DNA of 64,000 bases from Heliobacterium mobile (GCF_009720735.1 NZ_WNKU01000005.1:62001-126000), one strand, 5' to 3'; positions 16,793 to 26,187 are shown, numbered from the stretch's first letter. The notes: generated from the letters alone by a model not told the origin. Numbers and translations are program-made.

Positions 16793-16969
16793 TTACTCTC
16801 GCTCCAAAAGCGGTACCGCGCCAGGCTCGCGATCCGGTGCGACAGTCCGTTTGCGTGGAGCTTTTACACCGGGAGCGATTTCTCCGGGACGTCCGTATTT
16901 CTGGTAAAGCTGTTCGAGAGACTCTGGATCTAAACGATATGTGTGTAATCCCTTCGGTTTATCGGCCAT
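16793..16969 (-). CDS. Small basic protein of unknown function
   Basis: 58 residues starting MADKPKGLHTYRLDPESLEQ, with ATG preceded by GAGGAGGAC and a terminator right after the stop. The sequence is polar, rich in lysine, arginine and proline (APGVKAPRKR), with no membrane segment. I do not recognise a family. Good ribosome site, compact terminator and in-frame length support a real gene. It could be read through from the GerMN gene upstream. Confidence 0.7.
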   Translation of the reverse strand: MADKPKGLHTYRLDPESLEQLYQKYGRPGEIAPGVKAPRKRTVAPDREPGAVPLLERE

Positions 16970-17037
16970 GATCAGTCCTCCTCTTCAGGCTTATTTTCTC
17001 CTGTGAGGGAGGTGACCATTCTTCCAAAATTACAATT

Positions 17038-17916
17038 TTATGGTTTGATAGGAGCTGATGATACGGAGCGGATCGCCCAAAAAGACTTTTCACCTGCTCC
17101 GGTCGGTTGAAACAACTCGACCAGGAAATCGAGCTTGCCGTGGCGAACTTTTACTTTAGCGACACCTTGGCTGGCCCCAGAATCGTTCCGACTGACGAGC
17201 CCAAAGCTATCCTTGTCCGGCAGAAAGCCGAGGGCGATGCCCTCTAAGCGTGCCACTTCGACAGGATCTAAGCGCCAGGTCTGAAGTCCCCGGTCCACTT
17301 CCCGTTGAATCTGACCGACATTTGCCGGAGCCGGGATGGGACCTTCACGAACGGTCAATTCGTCAAAATAGTTCAAAGGACCAGAGACGTCTACATGACC
17401 GGCCAGCGATTCCACACTTTTTCCCTCAACAGTGAGTTTAATGCTTGCATAGCCCATGGTACAAAAACTGTTGACGATGGAACCGACCAACATGGATTCT
17501 CCAGCCGAACCTGTATTCAATTGGGTGATCTCTTTGGATAAATCGAGTTCCAAGGTGCGATCATGGATCGTCGCCTTGTTCAACTTCACCGCAGCGGGAA
17601 CGATGCGGCTTAACTGATCGTTTTTGGGGCCTTCTACCAGCATGGCAAAGAGTTGTTTGATTTTTTCTTCCTCGCTGCCGTTGACAGCTCGTTCCACAGG
17701 CACAAGCCGATAATACTCTTTATCGGGGAAAAAAACTTGTACCGTCTGCTCGGCGGCAGCGCTGGCTTTATTGACGCCGAGGTTCGAATCGATCGGGCTG
17801 GACTCACCAGAGGTGGGGGGAGACGGTTGGGACAAACTGCATCCGTGCAGCATCAGGGACAGGGCGATGATGGCGATGCCCCAGTGGTGACGGTAGCCGT
17901 TACATACTTTATCCAA
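17038..17916 (-). CDS. GerMN-domain lipoprotein
   Basis: 292 residues from TTG after AAGGAGGC. A signal peptide ends in the lipobox LMLHGC (Cys26), so the protein should be anchored outside the membrane. The GerMN domain covers about 58-175 (VQVFFPDKEYYRLVPVERAV, ELDLSKEI, SAGESMLVGSIVNSFCTMG, VEGKSVESLAGHVDVSGPL). A second, beta-rich region of unknown type fills 190-292. GerM proteins act in sporulation and germination of Bacillus. A single-domain relative lies at 60295. Confidence 0.85.
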   Translation of the reverse strand: MDKVCNGYRHHWGIAIIALSLMLHGCSLSQPSPPTSGESSPIDSNLGVNKASAAAEQTVQVFFPDKEYYRLVPVERAVNGSEEEKIKQLFAMLVEGPKNDQLSRIVPAAVKLNKATIHDRTLELDLSKEITQLNTGSAGESMLVGSIVNSFCTMGYASIKLTVEGKSVESLAGHVDVSGPLNYFDELTVREGPIPAPANVGQIQREVDRGLQTWRLDPVEVARLEGIALGFLPDKDSFGLVSRNDSGASQGVAKVKVRHGKLDFLVELFQPTGAGEKSFWAIRSVSSAPIKP

Positions 17917-18029
17917 TAGCCTTGCCTCCTTCCGAATGGTGCGACTTGTTCGATCAATTCGATAAACGAGTGAAATATTCCTGCCTCGTTAATAAATGGG
18001 AGAATTTTTGAAAGGGGATAGCCTTATCG

Positions 18030-18806
18030 ATGACGAATCAAATCATGACGCAGCTATGGCAGACTTGTACAACTTTTATCGAAGCACAGCCCTGCAACTA
18101 CCGTCCGCCGATTCTAGGCGCAGTCCCCATAGACAACCCTCGGGTAAAAGGATGGCTCGACACTCATCCGGAACAGGTGAAGCCCGATGAATGCCTGCCA
18201 GGCGCTCGCAGCATCATCGCCTTCTTTGTTCCTTTTTCCAAGGAGATGGTCATAGCAAACCGGAAGGCTTCCTATCCGACAGAAGCATGGGCCCAAGCCT
18301 ATGTAAAGACAAACCAACTGCTGGCGGAGACAACGGCGGCAATGATGGAGCAATTAGCCGACTTGGGTATTCGGGCGATGACAGCAAAGCCGACCCATAA
18401 CTTTGACGAAAAGACGCTCCTTTCTTTTTGGTCTCATAAGCATATGGCCTGGGCATGCGGATTAGGTGAATTTGGCCGCCATCATATGGTGATCACGCCG
18501 GCTGGCGTGGCAGGCCGGTTTGCCTCCCTCATCGTCGATTGTGTCTTGAACGACAGCCCCGGCATATGGGATCCTCAAAAGAAGACCTTCGGTCCAGCGG
18601 CACCTAAGCTTTGCCGGGAGGAAGCCGGTTGTCGTGCCTGTGAGGGATCTTGTCCTACCGGTGCCTTGACCACTCGTCCCTTTGATCGACAAAAATGTTA
18701 TGCTTTCTTGCTGGAAGTGGACCGTACGTACCGTCACCTGCCTTTGTCCGATGTGTGCGGCTTTTGTGCCTGTGCCGGACCTTGTGCGGTAATCGAAAAT
18801 CGGTGA
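18030..18806 (+). CDS. Epoxyqueuosine-reductase-like iron-sulfur protein
   Basis: 258 residues. The N-terminal half has the QueG-like GAVPIDNP and PGARSIIAFFVPF motifs; the C-terminal half has a ferredoxin-like cluster region: CREEAGCRACEGSCPTGAL and, 40 residues later, VCGFCACAGPCAV, enough cysteines for two 4Fe-4S clusters. It is shorter than QueG (about 370) and lacks the C-terminal HEAT-like part, so it may be a related reductase rather than the tRNA enzyme. Single gene, ribosome site AAAGGGG. Confidence 0.75.
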   Translation: MTNQIMTQLWQTCTTFIEAQPCNYRPPILGAVPIDNPRVKGWLDTHPEQVKPDECLPGARSIIAFFVPFSKEMVIANRKASYPTEAWAQAYVKTNQLLAETTAAMMEQLADLGIRAMTAKPTHNFDEKTLLSFWSHKHMAWACGLGEFGRHHMVITPAGVAGRFASLIVDCVLNDSPGIWDPQKKTFGPAAPKLCREEAGCRACEGSCPTGALTTRPFDRQKCYAFLLEVDRTYRHLPLSDVCGFCACAGPCAVIENR

Positions 18807-18878
18807 CAAACGTCCTTCCATGGGAATTGAAGCTCATGTATAATTACAGTAGTTGACTGGAGATAGGGAGGAAAAGCA

Positions 18879-20174
18879 ATGTTTTTCGGTAAAAACTCCT
18901 CAGCACCGCCTGTACAAGTCTCACCAAACATGTCTATCAATGTATCTGGCGAAGAAGCCAGGTTGGCTCAAAAATTATTAAATCTCAGTACTCGCGACTT
19001 AGCACTGCTCGCTGAGTTACGGCCCGTCCTTGAGCCGCGCTTGGACGAGGTAGCGAACAATTTTTATAAACAGATTCTGGCCAACGCCCAGTTGAAAACA
19101 TTTATTGAACAACATTCTACAGTAGACAAACTGCGCGGTACTTTTAAGGGATACTTAAAAAGCCTGTTGTCGTCGACGGTTGATGACAAGTACATTGATG
19201 GCCGTGTCCAAATCGGCCAAGTACATAACCGGATTAAACTGCCGCCGTACTGGTATATGGCTGCCTATCAGGCCTTATTCAACGCGATCCTCCCCATTCT
19301 GGAAGAAGTCAAGGATAAAAGCCGTGCCCTCGAAATCAACACGGCTTTACAGCGCTTGACCAACTTGGATCAGCAGACGGTCATGTCTGCCTATATCAAC
19401 GATTATATGCACGAAATCGATAAGAAGGCGGAACTGGAAGGCGCTTTAAACGATATCCAGCAGCTTCAGGACCGTGTCAACGACTCAAGTCAGACCTTGG
19501 CAGCGACGGCTGAGCAGACGGCCGCATCGGCCGCCGAAATGGCCTCAGCGGCCCAGCGTATCGCTCATAACGCGGTACAGGCTACCCAATTCGCCAGTCA
19601 GGTAAACACGTTAGCCGACAGCGGTGAGAAGAAGATTCAACAGACCGGTCGCGCTATCGAGAATCTCGGTGATTTGATTCAAGGAATGCAGGATAAAATC
19701 AAAGCCCTGGATGAAAGCTCCGAGAAAATCGAGTCCATCGCCGGTGTCATTCAGGGGATCGCTACCCAGACGAACCTCCTTTCGCTGAATGCAGCCATTG
19801 AGGCGGCTCGCGCCGGTGAATCCGGCCGCGGCTTTACCGTTGTCGCCAACGAAGTGAAAAAACTGGCCGGCTTCTCCGAGCAATCGGTGCAGGAAATCGC
19901 CGAGATGATTCAGATTTCCCGTCAGCATACGCTGGAAGTTTCCCAAGCGATGGTTCAGACGAGCAAGGCGATGGAATCGGCTTCTCAACAGGCTCAGGAA
20001 GTCGTACGCAGCTTTGGTGACATCATCAATGCGATTGATAATAACCAAGAGAAGATCAAATCGATCGCTACAGAAATCGAGAGCCTCACAACCACATCCA
20101 AACAGATCGAAGAAGCATCGGACGAAGTGGCCCGGTCCGCCGAGGCGCTCTCCGTCATGGCCATCAATCAGTAA
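18879..20174 (+). CDS. Globin-coupled chemoreceptor (HemAT-like)
   Basis: 431 residues, soluble. Residues 25-180 are a sensor globin: Tyr63 in NNFYKQIL and proximal His116 in [16 protein letters not shown] match the haem-binding pattern of HemAT. The rest is an MA signalling domain with the tip [20 protein letters not shown] (about 308-327). HemAT proteins sense oxygen and pass the signal to CheA. In an anaerobe this would serve avoidance of oxygen or nitric oxide. ATG after GGAGG; its own terminator follows. Confidence 0.92.
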   Translation: MFFGKNSSAPPVQVSPNMSINVSGEEARLAQKLLNLSTRDLALLAELRPVLEPRLDEVANNFYKQILANAQLKTFIEQHSTVDKLRGTFKGYLKSLLSSTVDDKYIDGRVQIGQVHNRIKLPPYWYMAAYQALFNAILPILEEVKDKSRALEINTALQRLTNLDQQTVMSAYINDYMHEIDKKAELEGALNDIQQLQDRVNDSSQTLAATAEQTAASAAEMASAAQRIAHNAVQATQFASQVNTLADSGEKKIQQTGRAIENLGDLIQGMQDKIKALDESSEKIESIAGVIQGIATQTNLLSLNAAIEAARAGESGRGFTVVANEVKKLAGFSEQSVQEIAEMIQISRQHTLEVSQAMVQTSKAMESASQQAQEVVRSFGDIINAIDNNQEKIKSIATEIESLTTTSKQIEEASDEVARSAEALSVMAINQ

Positions 20175-20197
20175 ACGTAGAAGCACAGGTATATGCG

Positions 20198-20240
20198 AAA
20201 AAGCCACGGACTTTGCTCACAGGCAAAGGCGTGGCTTTTT
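20198..20240 (+). terminator. Terminator of the globin-coupled receptor gene
   Basis: AAAAAGCCACG pairs with CGTGGCTTTTT, with an inner CTTTGC/GCAAAG stem. The 190 bases from here to the next start hold nothing else I can support. Confidence 0.88.
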
Positions 20241-20434
20241 CTTGCTTTATTCAAGCCGTATTCAACTACACCTTCAGAAAAGGTCTTCTTGTTACATTGT
20301 GCTAAATCGGGGGCGTAATGTATCCGCTCACTAAGGGTTCCGTGGTTGTTCGCTCGGTTTGCTCCGCAAGCACGCCGAACCTCTTGGTTTTTCTAAATGT
20401 AGAGATTCAAAAATTGTGGAGGGAGCACAAAACT

Positions 20435-21658
20435 TTGAGAAAAATAAAAACGACAGTCTCCTTACTGGTAATCCTGGCGTCTCTTGCGGGCTGTACTCCC
20501 TACAACCTCGCCACACGGCAGGAGATTCAGGCAGTAAGCCGAGCAGGAGGTAACGAAACAGACGCTTCCAAAGTCGAAAAGGGACTTACGAAAGAGCCGG
20601 TCCGGACGGTGGAGATCCTTTTAGCCGCAACGGGTGATGTTCTCATCCATGATTCGATGATCCTGGCCGGTCAGGAAGACCGAGGGTACAGCTATAAACA
20701 CTTTTTCACACAGGTCAAACCCTACATCGAAAAAGCCGATATCGCTATCGCCGACTTTGAGGGGACCATGGCCGGCCCGGACAATGGGTTCTCGGGATAT
20801 CCTCTTTTTAACTGCCCTGCTGAGATGGCACAAGCCTTAGCCGATACCGGCTTTGATCTCGTCACCATCGCTGGAAATCATATTCTCGACAAAGGGACCG
20901 ATGGACTGATCCGGACGGTCAGCAATATTGAGCAAGCGGGCATGACCCCTGTCGGCGCTTATCGGAATGCAGAAGAACGAAAGAAAGTGACCATTAAAGA
21001 GATCAAGGGGGTGAAAATCGCCTATTTGGCCTATACATATGGCACGAACGGTATACCCGTTCCTAAAGACAAGCCTTACCTGGTCAACCTACTTGATGAA
21101 ACGGCTATGGTCAAAGATGTGACGGAAGCGAAAGCCCTAGGTGCCGATTTTGTCATTGCCTCTTTGCACATGGGTGAAGAGTACCAGCGTCAGCCGGACG
21201 ACGGACAAAAAAGATGGGTTCAAAAAGCTTTTGCGGCAGGTGTCGATGTGGTGTTGGCAAGTCATCCCCATGTGCTGCAGCCTTTCGAAAAACATGTCGT
21301 CAACGGGAAAGAACGCTTTGTCATTTACTCGCTGGGGAACTTTATCTCCGCCCAGAAAGGCCGCTATCGAGATGCCGGTGTCATCGTCTATGTTCCTTTG
21401 AAAAAACAGGTCGAAGGTGGGAACAGTCGCAGCGAAATCGGCGATGTCCGTTATGTACCGCTTTGGACAGACCGGTATTCACGACGGGGCCGTCAAGATT
21501 ACCGCGTTTTACCGATCGGCGATGTGCTGAATAAGGGGCGGGAGAAAGAAGATCCATTGCTGACTGCCGACGATATTTTCAAACTTCAAGAAGCTTGGAG
21601 CGATACGACTTCTCATCTGGGTCAGGGCTATGTTACATCGATCGATGAACTGCCTTAA
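20435..21658 (+). CDS. CapA-family lipoprotein (PgsA-like metallophosphatase fold)
   Basis: 407 residues from a TTG start with GGAGGG ten bases upstream; the earlier ATG at 20318 would bury the signal peptide. MRKIKTTVSLLVILASLAGC is a lipoprotein signal with lipobox LAGC. The mature part has the CapA motifs LAATGDVLIHD, ADIAIADFEGTMAG, TIAGNHILDKG, VIASLHMGEEY and VVLASHPHVLQ, all likely metal ligands. CapA proteins take part in poly-glutamate or other surface polymer synthesis; no capBC lies here, so the role is open. Its stop overlaps that of the convergent gene. Confidence 0.9.
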   Translation: MRKIKTTVSLLVILASLAGCTPYNLATRQEIQAVSRAGGNETDASKVEKGLTKEPVRTVEILLAATGDVLIHDSMILAGQEDRGYSYKHFFTQVKPYIEKADIAIADFEGTMAGPDNGFSGYPLFNCPAEMAQALADTGFDLVTIAGNHILDKGTDGLIRTVSNIEQAGMTPVGAYRNAEERKKVTIKEIKGVKIAYLAYTYGTNGIPVPKDKPYLVNLLDETAMVKDVTEAKALGADFVIASLHMGEEYQRQPDDGQKRWVQKAFAAGVDVVLASHPHVLQPFEKHVVNGKERFVIYSLGNFISAQKGRYRDAGVIVYVPLKKQVEGGNSRSEIGDVRYVPLWTDRYSRRGRQDYRVLPIGDVLNKGREKEDPLLTADDIFKLQEAWSDTTSHLGQGYVTSIDELP

Positions 21659-22590
21659 TGATAGAGATCAAGCTGCCGGGCGGTAGTGAACAACGCCGCA
21701 ATTCGGGTGAAGAGCAGGATAAAGATGATAGCTTGCTGGAGAAAGAGGGCCCTAATAATCCCATTAGTTCCCGCAGCGGGATAGTGGCTCAATACTTCTG
21801 TGATGACGAAAAGCAGCGCCGAGCTAAAACTGTATAAGATGATTCGAGGTACAAGCAATGGCGCCAGTCGCCGAAACATCTGCGGAACCGTTTTCAGCAG
21901 CAGGGCTAAGGTGGATTTTCCTTGTTCCGATGACTGAAATAAGATCTGCCAACGGGCCAGATCTCCCGTCAAGGTGATCAGCGAAGCTAGAAACAGTAGG
22001 ACGAGGACAACATCGATGGCGATGATCGTCGCTGGCATCGGTCCCCATGCCTTTTCATCGAAAAGATTCGATGTGTATGAGTAAAGCTGCCATAAGCCGA
22101 GCCAGAGCGGCGTAAGCCAAAGGGCGAGACGGAAGCTCGCCGGGCCGTACTGGCCGACGCCGCGAAAAAAGGTTTGCCATGAACTTACGGGGCGTCCAGT
22201 CGAAGTCAAGTGGGAGCGAAGGGCGTTCCAAAGGCCGGCTTGCCAGAACGGTTGAAGAGCTAAAAAGAAGATGAAGGGAAGATAGATCAAGGAGCGCCGC
22301 AGGGAACCAGCAGCAGTCGTGGCGAAAGGAAGCATCAGATCGTGATAGAGGGAAATGCTCATTGCCTCCCAGTCTTGTGGACGACTGCCCCCGAGAAGGG
22401 ATGGGTCGGTAGTTACCGTAAGGGTATAGGGGTCCGGGAGTGTATTGTAGAGATAGAGGAACAACGGGAGCAACAAGGGAATCATTACTAAAGTATTGAG
22501 CAACCAGAGGATCAAGACAACCGGCCAAAAAGAAAAAGATTGCCGAGCGCCGGTCCAAGCCCGGGAAAAAAAGGAGACCAGGACAATCAC
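21655..22590 (-). CDS. Polytopic membrane protein of unknown function
   Basis: 311 residues with about six predicted membrane helices (near 20-48, 92-115, 150-172, 190-215, 248-268, 280-300) and a soluble loop at 50-90. No family recognised. It starts 33 bases after the M1 peptidase stop and shares its transcript, so it may anchor or assist that enzyme. ATG at 22590 overlaps a GGAGGTG site, with an alternative start nearby. Confidence 0.7.
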   Translation of the reverse strand: MIVLVSFFSRAWTGARQSFSFWPVVLILWLLNTLVMIPLLLPLFLYLYNTLPDPYTLTVTTDPSLLGGSRPQDWEAMSISLYHDLMLPFATTAAGSLRRSLIYLPFIFFLALQPFWQAGLWNALRSHLTSTGRPVSSWQTFFRGVGQYGPASFRLALWLTPLWLGLWQLYSYTSNLFDEKAWGPMPATIIAIDVVLVLLFLASLITLTGDLARWQILFQSSEQGKSTLALLLKTVPQMFRRLAPLLVPRIILYSFSSALLFVITEVLSHYPAAGTNGIIRALFLQQAIIFILLFTRIAALFTTARQLDLYH

Positions 22591-22622
22591 CTCCTGGTCT
22601 CATCCTATGGCTGGTCTGTAAG

Positions 22623-24566
22623 TTAGATTCCCGCCGATAGGATCGCCTGATAGGCAGCTGCCACAAAGAGGGTCCAGCGAAGAGCAGGCCAGATGCTCTT
22701 TTCTTGGGTCCAGAGATTGTTCAATCGGTTCGTGTCGAGCAGGTGCCGCTCATGGGGGTCGACCTGCACCGTCATCACCGGACTGTCTCCGGGTACGATC
22801 AGTTCAGTATATCGATCCGTTCCCTCGCAGTGAAAAACATGGCTTTGTCCACTGCTGTCGATCACGATAACCTCGACAGGAGCTGTCAGTTCACCGCGGC
22901 GCTCCAACCGGACTTGCCAAGCCGGCCCGGTAGGGGTCTCGATCGGTCGTACATCGCCGACAGCAAAATCCATCGAAGCGGGGAGAGATATCCATTCACG
23001 GAAATGATCCATGGTGGACTCTCCGGCTTTTTCCTGTACCACCTGTAAGAAATCTCTGGTCCCGGGATGCCGGAAGGCCCAGCGTTTGAAATAGGCGGAG
23101 AGGATGTCCTGCATTTTTTCTTCCCCGACGGTGCGCTCCAAGGTATAGAGGGAAAGAGCCGTCCGATAGTAGACCGATGCAGCGTAGGAACGTTCCGAGG
23201 CAAACTCCCAGGCCGGTAGATTGATGGGATCCAGTACGGTAGAGCCTAAAACGGTGCGGTAATCACCGGGTGCGTCGTCCCGAAGGGGCGTAGAAAAGAG
23301 AGGAATGCCTAAGAATTTGAAGGGGACGCGGGTATCGGGATAGAGCTTGGCAAGGATCTTTCCTTCTGAATAGGTTGTTAAGCCTTCATCCAGCCAGGGT
23401 TCCTCAAACTCATTCGTTGCGACGAGACCGTACCAGTATTGATGGGCTGTCTCGTGTACTAAAACCCGTTCCGGATCGGACGAGCGTTCACCGGGAAAAT
23501 TGGGGGTCCCACCCGTGATCAAGGTGGGGTATTCCATGCCTCCGGCTCCTGGTGCGTCTGCCGGCGGATCGATCACCGTCAGGGTTCGGTAGGGGTAAGG
23601 CCCGTATGAGGTGCATAATTGCTCTAGGGCACCGGCGACGGCCTTTAACTGACGCTCTGCCAAAGGCAGGTGTTCCGGTTGACTGAAAAGCCGAATTTCC
23701 ACAGGCGCCGTGTCTTTCGGTTCGATAGTGCAGGTTTGTAAGACAAAGCGAGGATCGGCAGCCCAGGCGAAGTCATGGACCCAAGACTGGACAAAGTGCA
23801 GCCGCTTGTGCTCACCTTCCACCACAGGCGGATCCGCTTCACAGCCGGTGGCCCCGACCACATAGGTCTTCGGGAGAGTGAGCTTCACATCATAATTGGC
23901 GAAATCGGCATAAAACTCGCTGTTGGCGTGAAACTGGTGCAGGTTGAAGCCTTCTTGTTCCCGCCCCCGCTGCCACTGGCGCTCATAAGCGGCTAGTTTC
24001 GGATACCACTGGCCGGCCATGACAAAGGGATCGGCTACACCGGAGCGGGCAAAAACGTCAGGCAGTAGGGTCTGATAGATCAGTTTCATATGCAAAACTT
24101 CACCGGGGCGCAGAGGGCGAGGCAGATCGACGGTAGCCAAGGTTCGGTCATAGGGATTCTTATCGTCAGGCTGAATGAAACGCAAAGAAGCAGTCATGTC
24201 CCGGCTGTTCGTGCCGGAAATGTATGTGATCTGAGTCAGTTCCATCTTCCCGGGTTTATTGACATCCCCTTGTACCCCGCGGTGCTGCCCCGATGACTCG
24301 TTAAAAAAGGTGGAGCCCGGTTGAAAAGCGTTCGGATATAGATGAAGGGCGATTTGCGACAGGGGCTGTGTACCGCCGTATTTCCAGGTAATATCGACTT
24401 GACCGTCGATCGTCTGCGTAGTTGGTTCATAACGGCATTCAATCTGATAGTTTAAAGGCGGAGAAATGCCGGGGACAGAAAGAGGTTCCCCCTGGGCCGC
24501 TGGCAGATTGACCGCATAAGCCAGGAGAACCGATAAGGCGACAGTCATCCATCTATGGTGCCACAT
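22623..24566 (-). CDS. Secreted M1-family metallopeptidase
   Basis: 647 residues with an N-terminal signal peptide cleaved after about residue 26. The zinc site HETAHQYWYG (His371, His375) and Glu394 in WLDEGLTTYSEG is complete, and GGMEYPTLI corresponds to the GAMEN substrate motif. A beta-rich domain precedes it, as in other M1 enzymes. A short hydrophobic stretch at the very C-terminus may hold it at the membrane. Aminopeptidase activity outside the cell is the likely function. First gene of a two-gene operon. Confidence 0.92.
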   Translation of the reverse strand: MWHHRWMTVALSVLLAYAVNLPAAQGEPLSVPGISPPLNYQIECRYEPTTQTIDGQVDITWKYGGTQPLSQIALHLYPNAFQPGSTFFNESSGQHRGVQGDVNKPGKMELTQITYISGTNSRDMTASLRFIQPDDKNPYDRTLATVDLPRPLRPGEVLHMKLIYQTLLPDVFARSGVADPFVMAGQWYPKLAAYERQWQRGREQEGFNLHQFHANSEFYADFANYDVKLTLPKTYVVGATGCEADPPVVEGEHKRLHFVQSWVHDFAWAADPRFVLQTCTIEPKDTAPVEIRLFSQPEHLPLAERQLKAVAGALEQLCTSYGPYPYRTLTVIDPPADAPGAGGMEYPTLITGGTPNFPGERSSDPERVLVHETAHQYWYGLVATNEFEEPWLDEGLTTYSEGKILAKLYPDTRVPFKFLGIPLFSTPLRDDAPGDYRTVLGSTVLDPINLPAWEFASERSYAASVYYRTALSLYTLERTVGEEKMQDILSAYFKRWAFRHPGTRDFLQVVQEKAGESTMDHFREWISLPASMDFAVGDVRPIETPTGPAWQVRLERRGELTAPVEVIVIDSSGQSHVFHCEGTDRYTELIVPGDSPVMTVQVDPHERHLLDTNRLNNLWTQEKSIWPALRWTLFVAAAYQAILSAGI

Positions 24567-24726
24567 CCTATCAACTCCTTGTCCCTCATAGGATGCCTGA
24601 AGGTTGGATAGAAAATCCCAAGAGACGAAGGTTTCCCAGGACCTTGACCGATTCCCATAGTGCTAAGGCAGTTATTCTCCGCATAGGGTGTGGAAACGAG
24701 GGGGGTTATGTGAGGGGGAGAGGACG

Positions 24727-24849
24727 GTGGGAAATCCGCTCGACGGCACCATTTTTGAATTTCTACGGGCCGGTTGGTGGTGTTTGCACATTCCCGTCAT
24801 GATGATCACTTTTTATCTCGGCCATCGTTACTGGCCTAAAAAACCATGA
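24727..24849 (+). CDS. Predicted 40-residue membrane protein
   Basis: A GTG start with GGGGGAG six bases upstream gives VGNPLDGTIFEFLRAGWW, a hydrophobic segment CLHIPVMMITFYLGHRY and a basic end WPKKP. Composition (one membrane helix with aromatic borders and a positive tail) is what a real small membrane protein shows, and two terminators follow 50 bases later on the same strand. No other frame in this region is convincing. I do not recognise the family. Confidence 0.5.
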   Translation: MGNPLDGTIFEFLRAGWWCLHIPVMMITFYLGHRYWPKKP

Positions 24850-24900
24850 CATGTCCATGTTTCATCTTTCTATCGATTGGACAGACTGATAGAGGATTCA

Positions 24901-24927
24901 GAGCCTGGTGGATCCACCCGCTCTTTT
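24901..24927 (+). terminator. First of two tandem terminators
   Basis: GAGC/GCTC encloses the palindrome GGTGGATCCACC and is followed by TTTT. Confidence 0.6.
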
Positions 24928-24941
24928 CTTAAATATGGCGA

Positions 24942-24970
24942 ACTCGGCTCTTCGGCCGGGTGCTTTTTTT
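24942..24970 (+). terminator. Second tandem terminator
   Basis: ACTCGGC pairs with GCCGGGT around TCTTCG and runs into seven T bases. Confidence 0.75.
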
Positions 24971-25066
24971 ATTGTTTGAAAACATTTCCATAAACCGTAA
25001 CCCTAAGCCAATCCGTTTAATAAGATAATTTAGGCAACAGCCAATTTCTTATTATCGGGAGGCAGC

Positions 25067-25372
25067 GTGAGTATGGATTTGAACAACTTAAAAGAAGTTC
25101 TTAACCAATTCATGAATCAGGGGAATTTAAATCTTCCCATCGGTGCGGACCAGGAAAAGCAGGTTAAGGGTTTTATGGATAAGATCAAGAAACGGCAAGG
25201 TCTTAGCGATGCTGATCGGTCCCAAGCAGTGCAACTGGTCGGGCAGTTTGCCAAACATTTAGGACCTGAGCAGAGCAAACAGATCAAGGGTATGTTGGAT
25301 CAATTGATGAAAACACAAAAAGTGTCCGATAAGGACAAAAAAGCACTCGATCAAATCAAGAAAATGCTCTAA
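25067..25372 (+). CDS. Lysine- and glutamine-rich helical protein of unknown function
   Basis: 101 residues from GTG after GGGAGG (an ATG two codons on is also possible). The protein is soluble, highly charged and made of three amphipathic helices with an internal similarity: QGLSDADRSQAVQLVGQFAK against QKVSDKDKKALDQIKKML, suggesting a repeated helical unit. No known family recognised. A compact terminator follows the stop. Confidence 0.75.
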   Translation: MSMDLNNLKEVLNQFMNQGNLNLPIGADQEKQVKGFMDKIKKRQGLSDADRSQAVQLVGQFAKHLGPEQSKQIKGMLDQLMKTQKVSDKDKKALDQIKKML

Positions 25373-25379
25373 TTAGGCT

Positions 25380-25403
25380 CCCCTTGCATGGCAAGGGGTT
25401 TTA
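25380..25403 (+). terminator. Terminator of the 101-residue gene
   Basis: CCCCTTGC pairs with GCAAGGGG around ATG and is followed by TTTTATT. Confidence 0.9.
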
Positions 25404-25519
25404 TTCTTTTCTTTTTCTTTCCTAAGCAGGAATTTGCATTCAAGCAACGAATATCACATTCACATAGGTTGCAGCATAGGGTGAAGCCGATTCATCCGCA
25501 AGGATGGGAGGTGAACCCA

Positions 25520-25555
25520 TTGATTGCTTTTATCCTGCCGAAGGGGCCTCTATGA
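25520..25555 (+). CDS. Possible 11-residue leader peptide
   Basis: A TTG codon five bases after GGGAGGTGA opens a short frame MIAFILPKGPL whose stop overlaps the ATG of the next tiny frame in ATGA. A GNRA hairpin (CATCC-GCAA-GGATG, 25493-25506) sits right before the ribosome site. Translation is plausible, not proven. Confidence 0.3.
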   Translation: MIAFILPKGPL

Positions 25556-25635
25556 AAATTCTCTTATTGCTCACCCTGGTCTGCCTGGTTACGGATTTTT
25601 TGGTCGGCTTACTTGTATCTAAAGAAGATGCATGA
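25552..25635 (+). CDS. Possible 27-residue membrane peptide
   Basis: Reads MKILLLLTLVCLVTDFLVGL and ends LVSKEDA: one membrane helix with a charged end. It overlaps the preceding leader by four bases, so it could be translated by coupling. Similar in form to very small holin- or transporter-subunit-like peptides, but no family can be assigned. Confidence 0.35.
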   Translation: MKILLLLTLVCLVTDFLVGLLVSKEDA

Positions 25636-25661
25636 GGTGACAGCGTTGAAGGACATAAAGA

Positions 25662-25708
25662 AAAACACCTCTTTTACCGTTTTTAAGAGATGGTAGAAGA
25701 GGTGTTTT
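25662..25708. terminator. Bidirectional terminator
   Basis: AAAACACCTCTT pairs with AAGAGGTGTTTT over a 23-base loop. It lies between the tiny + strand frames and the - strand gene ending at 25710. Confidence 0.75.
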
Positions 25709-25709
25709 A

Positions 25710-25934
25710 TTATTCTCGGGCATACTGACTGTTGCCCAGTACGGCGATGATGATGATCAAAAGCGCCAGGGAGATAAGCTGGTTCATGCGTGCTGAATAG
25801 CTATGTTTATATTTTTTTCTACCGCTTTTTCTCCTGCCGATGGACAGGATACCGGGAAGAAAGGCGGCTAGAACGACTAAGGTTAAAAGAAGACCCGAGA
25901 GAGTGCGAAAGTCTCGACTCATCGTCAATTCCAT
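25710..25934 (-). CDS. Small membrane protein of unknown function
   Basis: 74 residues with two membrane helices (about 12-30 and 52-68) joined by a strongly basic loop, GRRKSGRKKYKHSY, which should face the cytoplasm. A start four codons downstream is equally possible as neither has a strong ribosome site. No family recognised. Terminator immediately after the stop supports a real gene. Confidence 0.6.
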   Translation of the reverse strand: MELTMSRDFRTLSGLLLTLVVLAAFLPGILSIGRRKSGRKKYKHSYSARMNQLISLALLIIIIAVLGNSQYARE

Positions 25935-26187
25935 AACATCACATCTTTCGTCGATTCCGTTTCCTCTATATCAAGGTATGGTGTCTCTGCGTCGAAGGTG
26001 AGTTTGAGTTGTCGACATGTGCCAGGTTCAAAAGCAGAAGTCAGTTCAACTGGTTATCTATCGTGACGATTGTGGTTGTGTTATTATTAACTTGTTTTAA
26101 GTTCACTACATCCTGGTTTGCCTTGAAGGGTGACAGAGCAGCACGCCGTTTGTGAAATGTTCAACGATTGCTTGTTACGGAGAAAGG

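Noticed and set aside
24593-24802. 69-codon frame on the + strand
   Set aside because: Composition is not protein-like, and the overlapping frame at 24727 is more convincing with a ribosome site and membrane helix.
25440-25520. Riboswitch upstream of the tiny frames
   Set aside because: Only one GNRA hairpin is present; it does not match the riboswitch classes I can recall.
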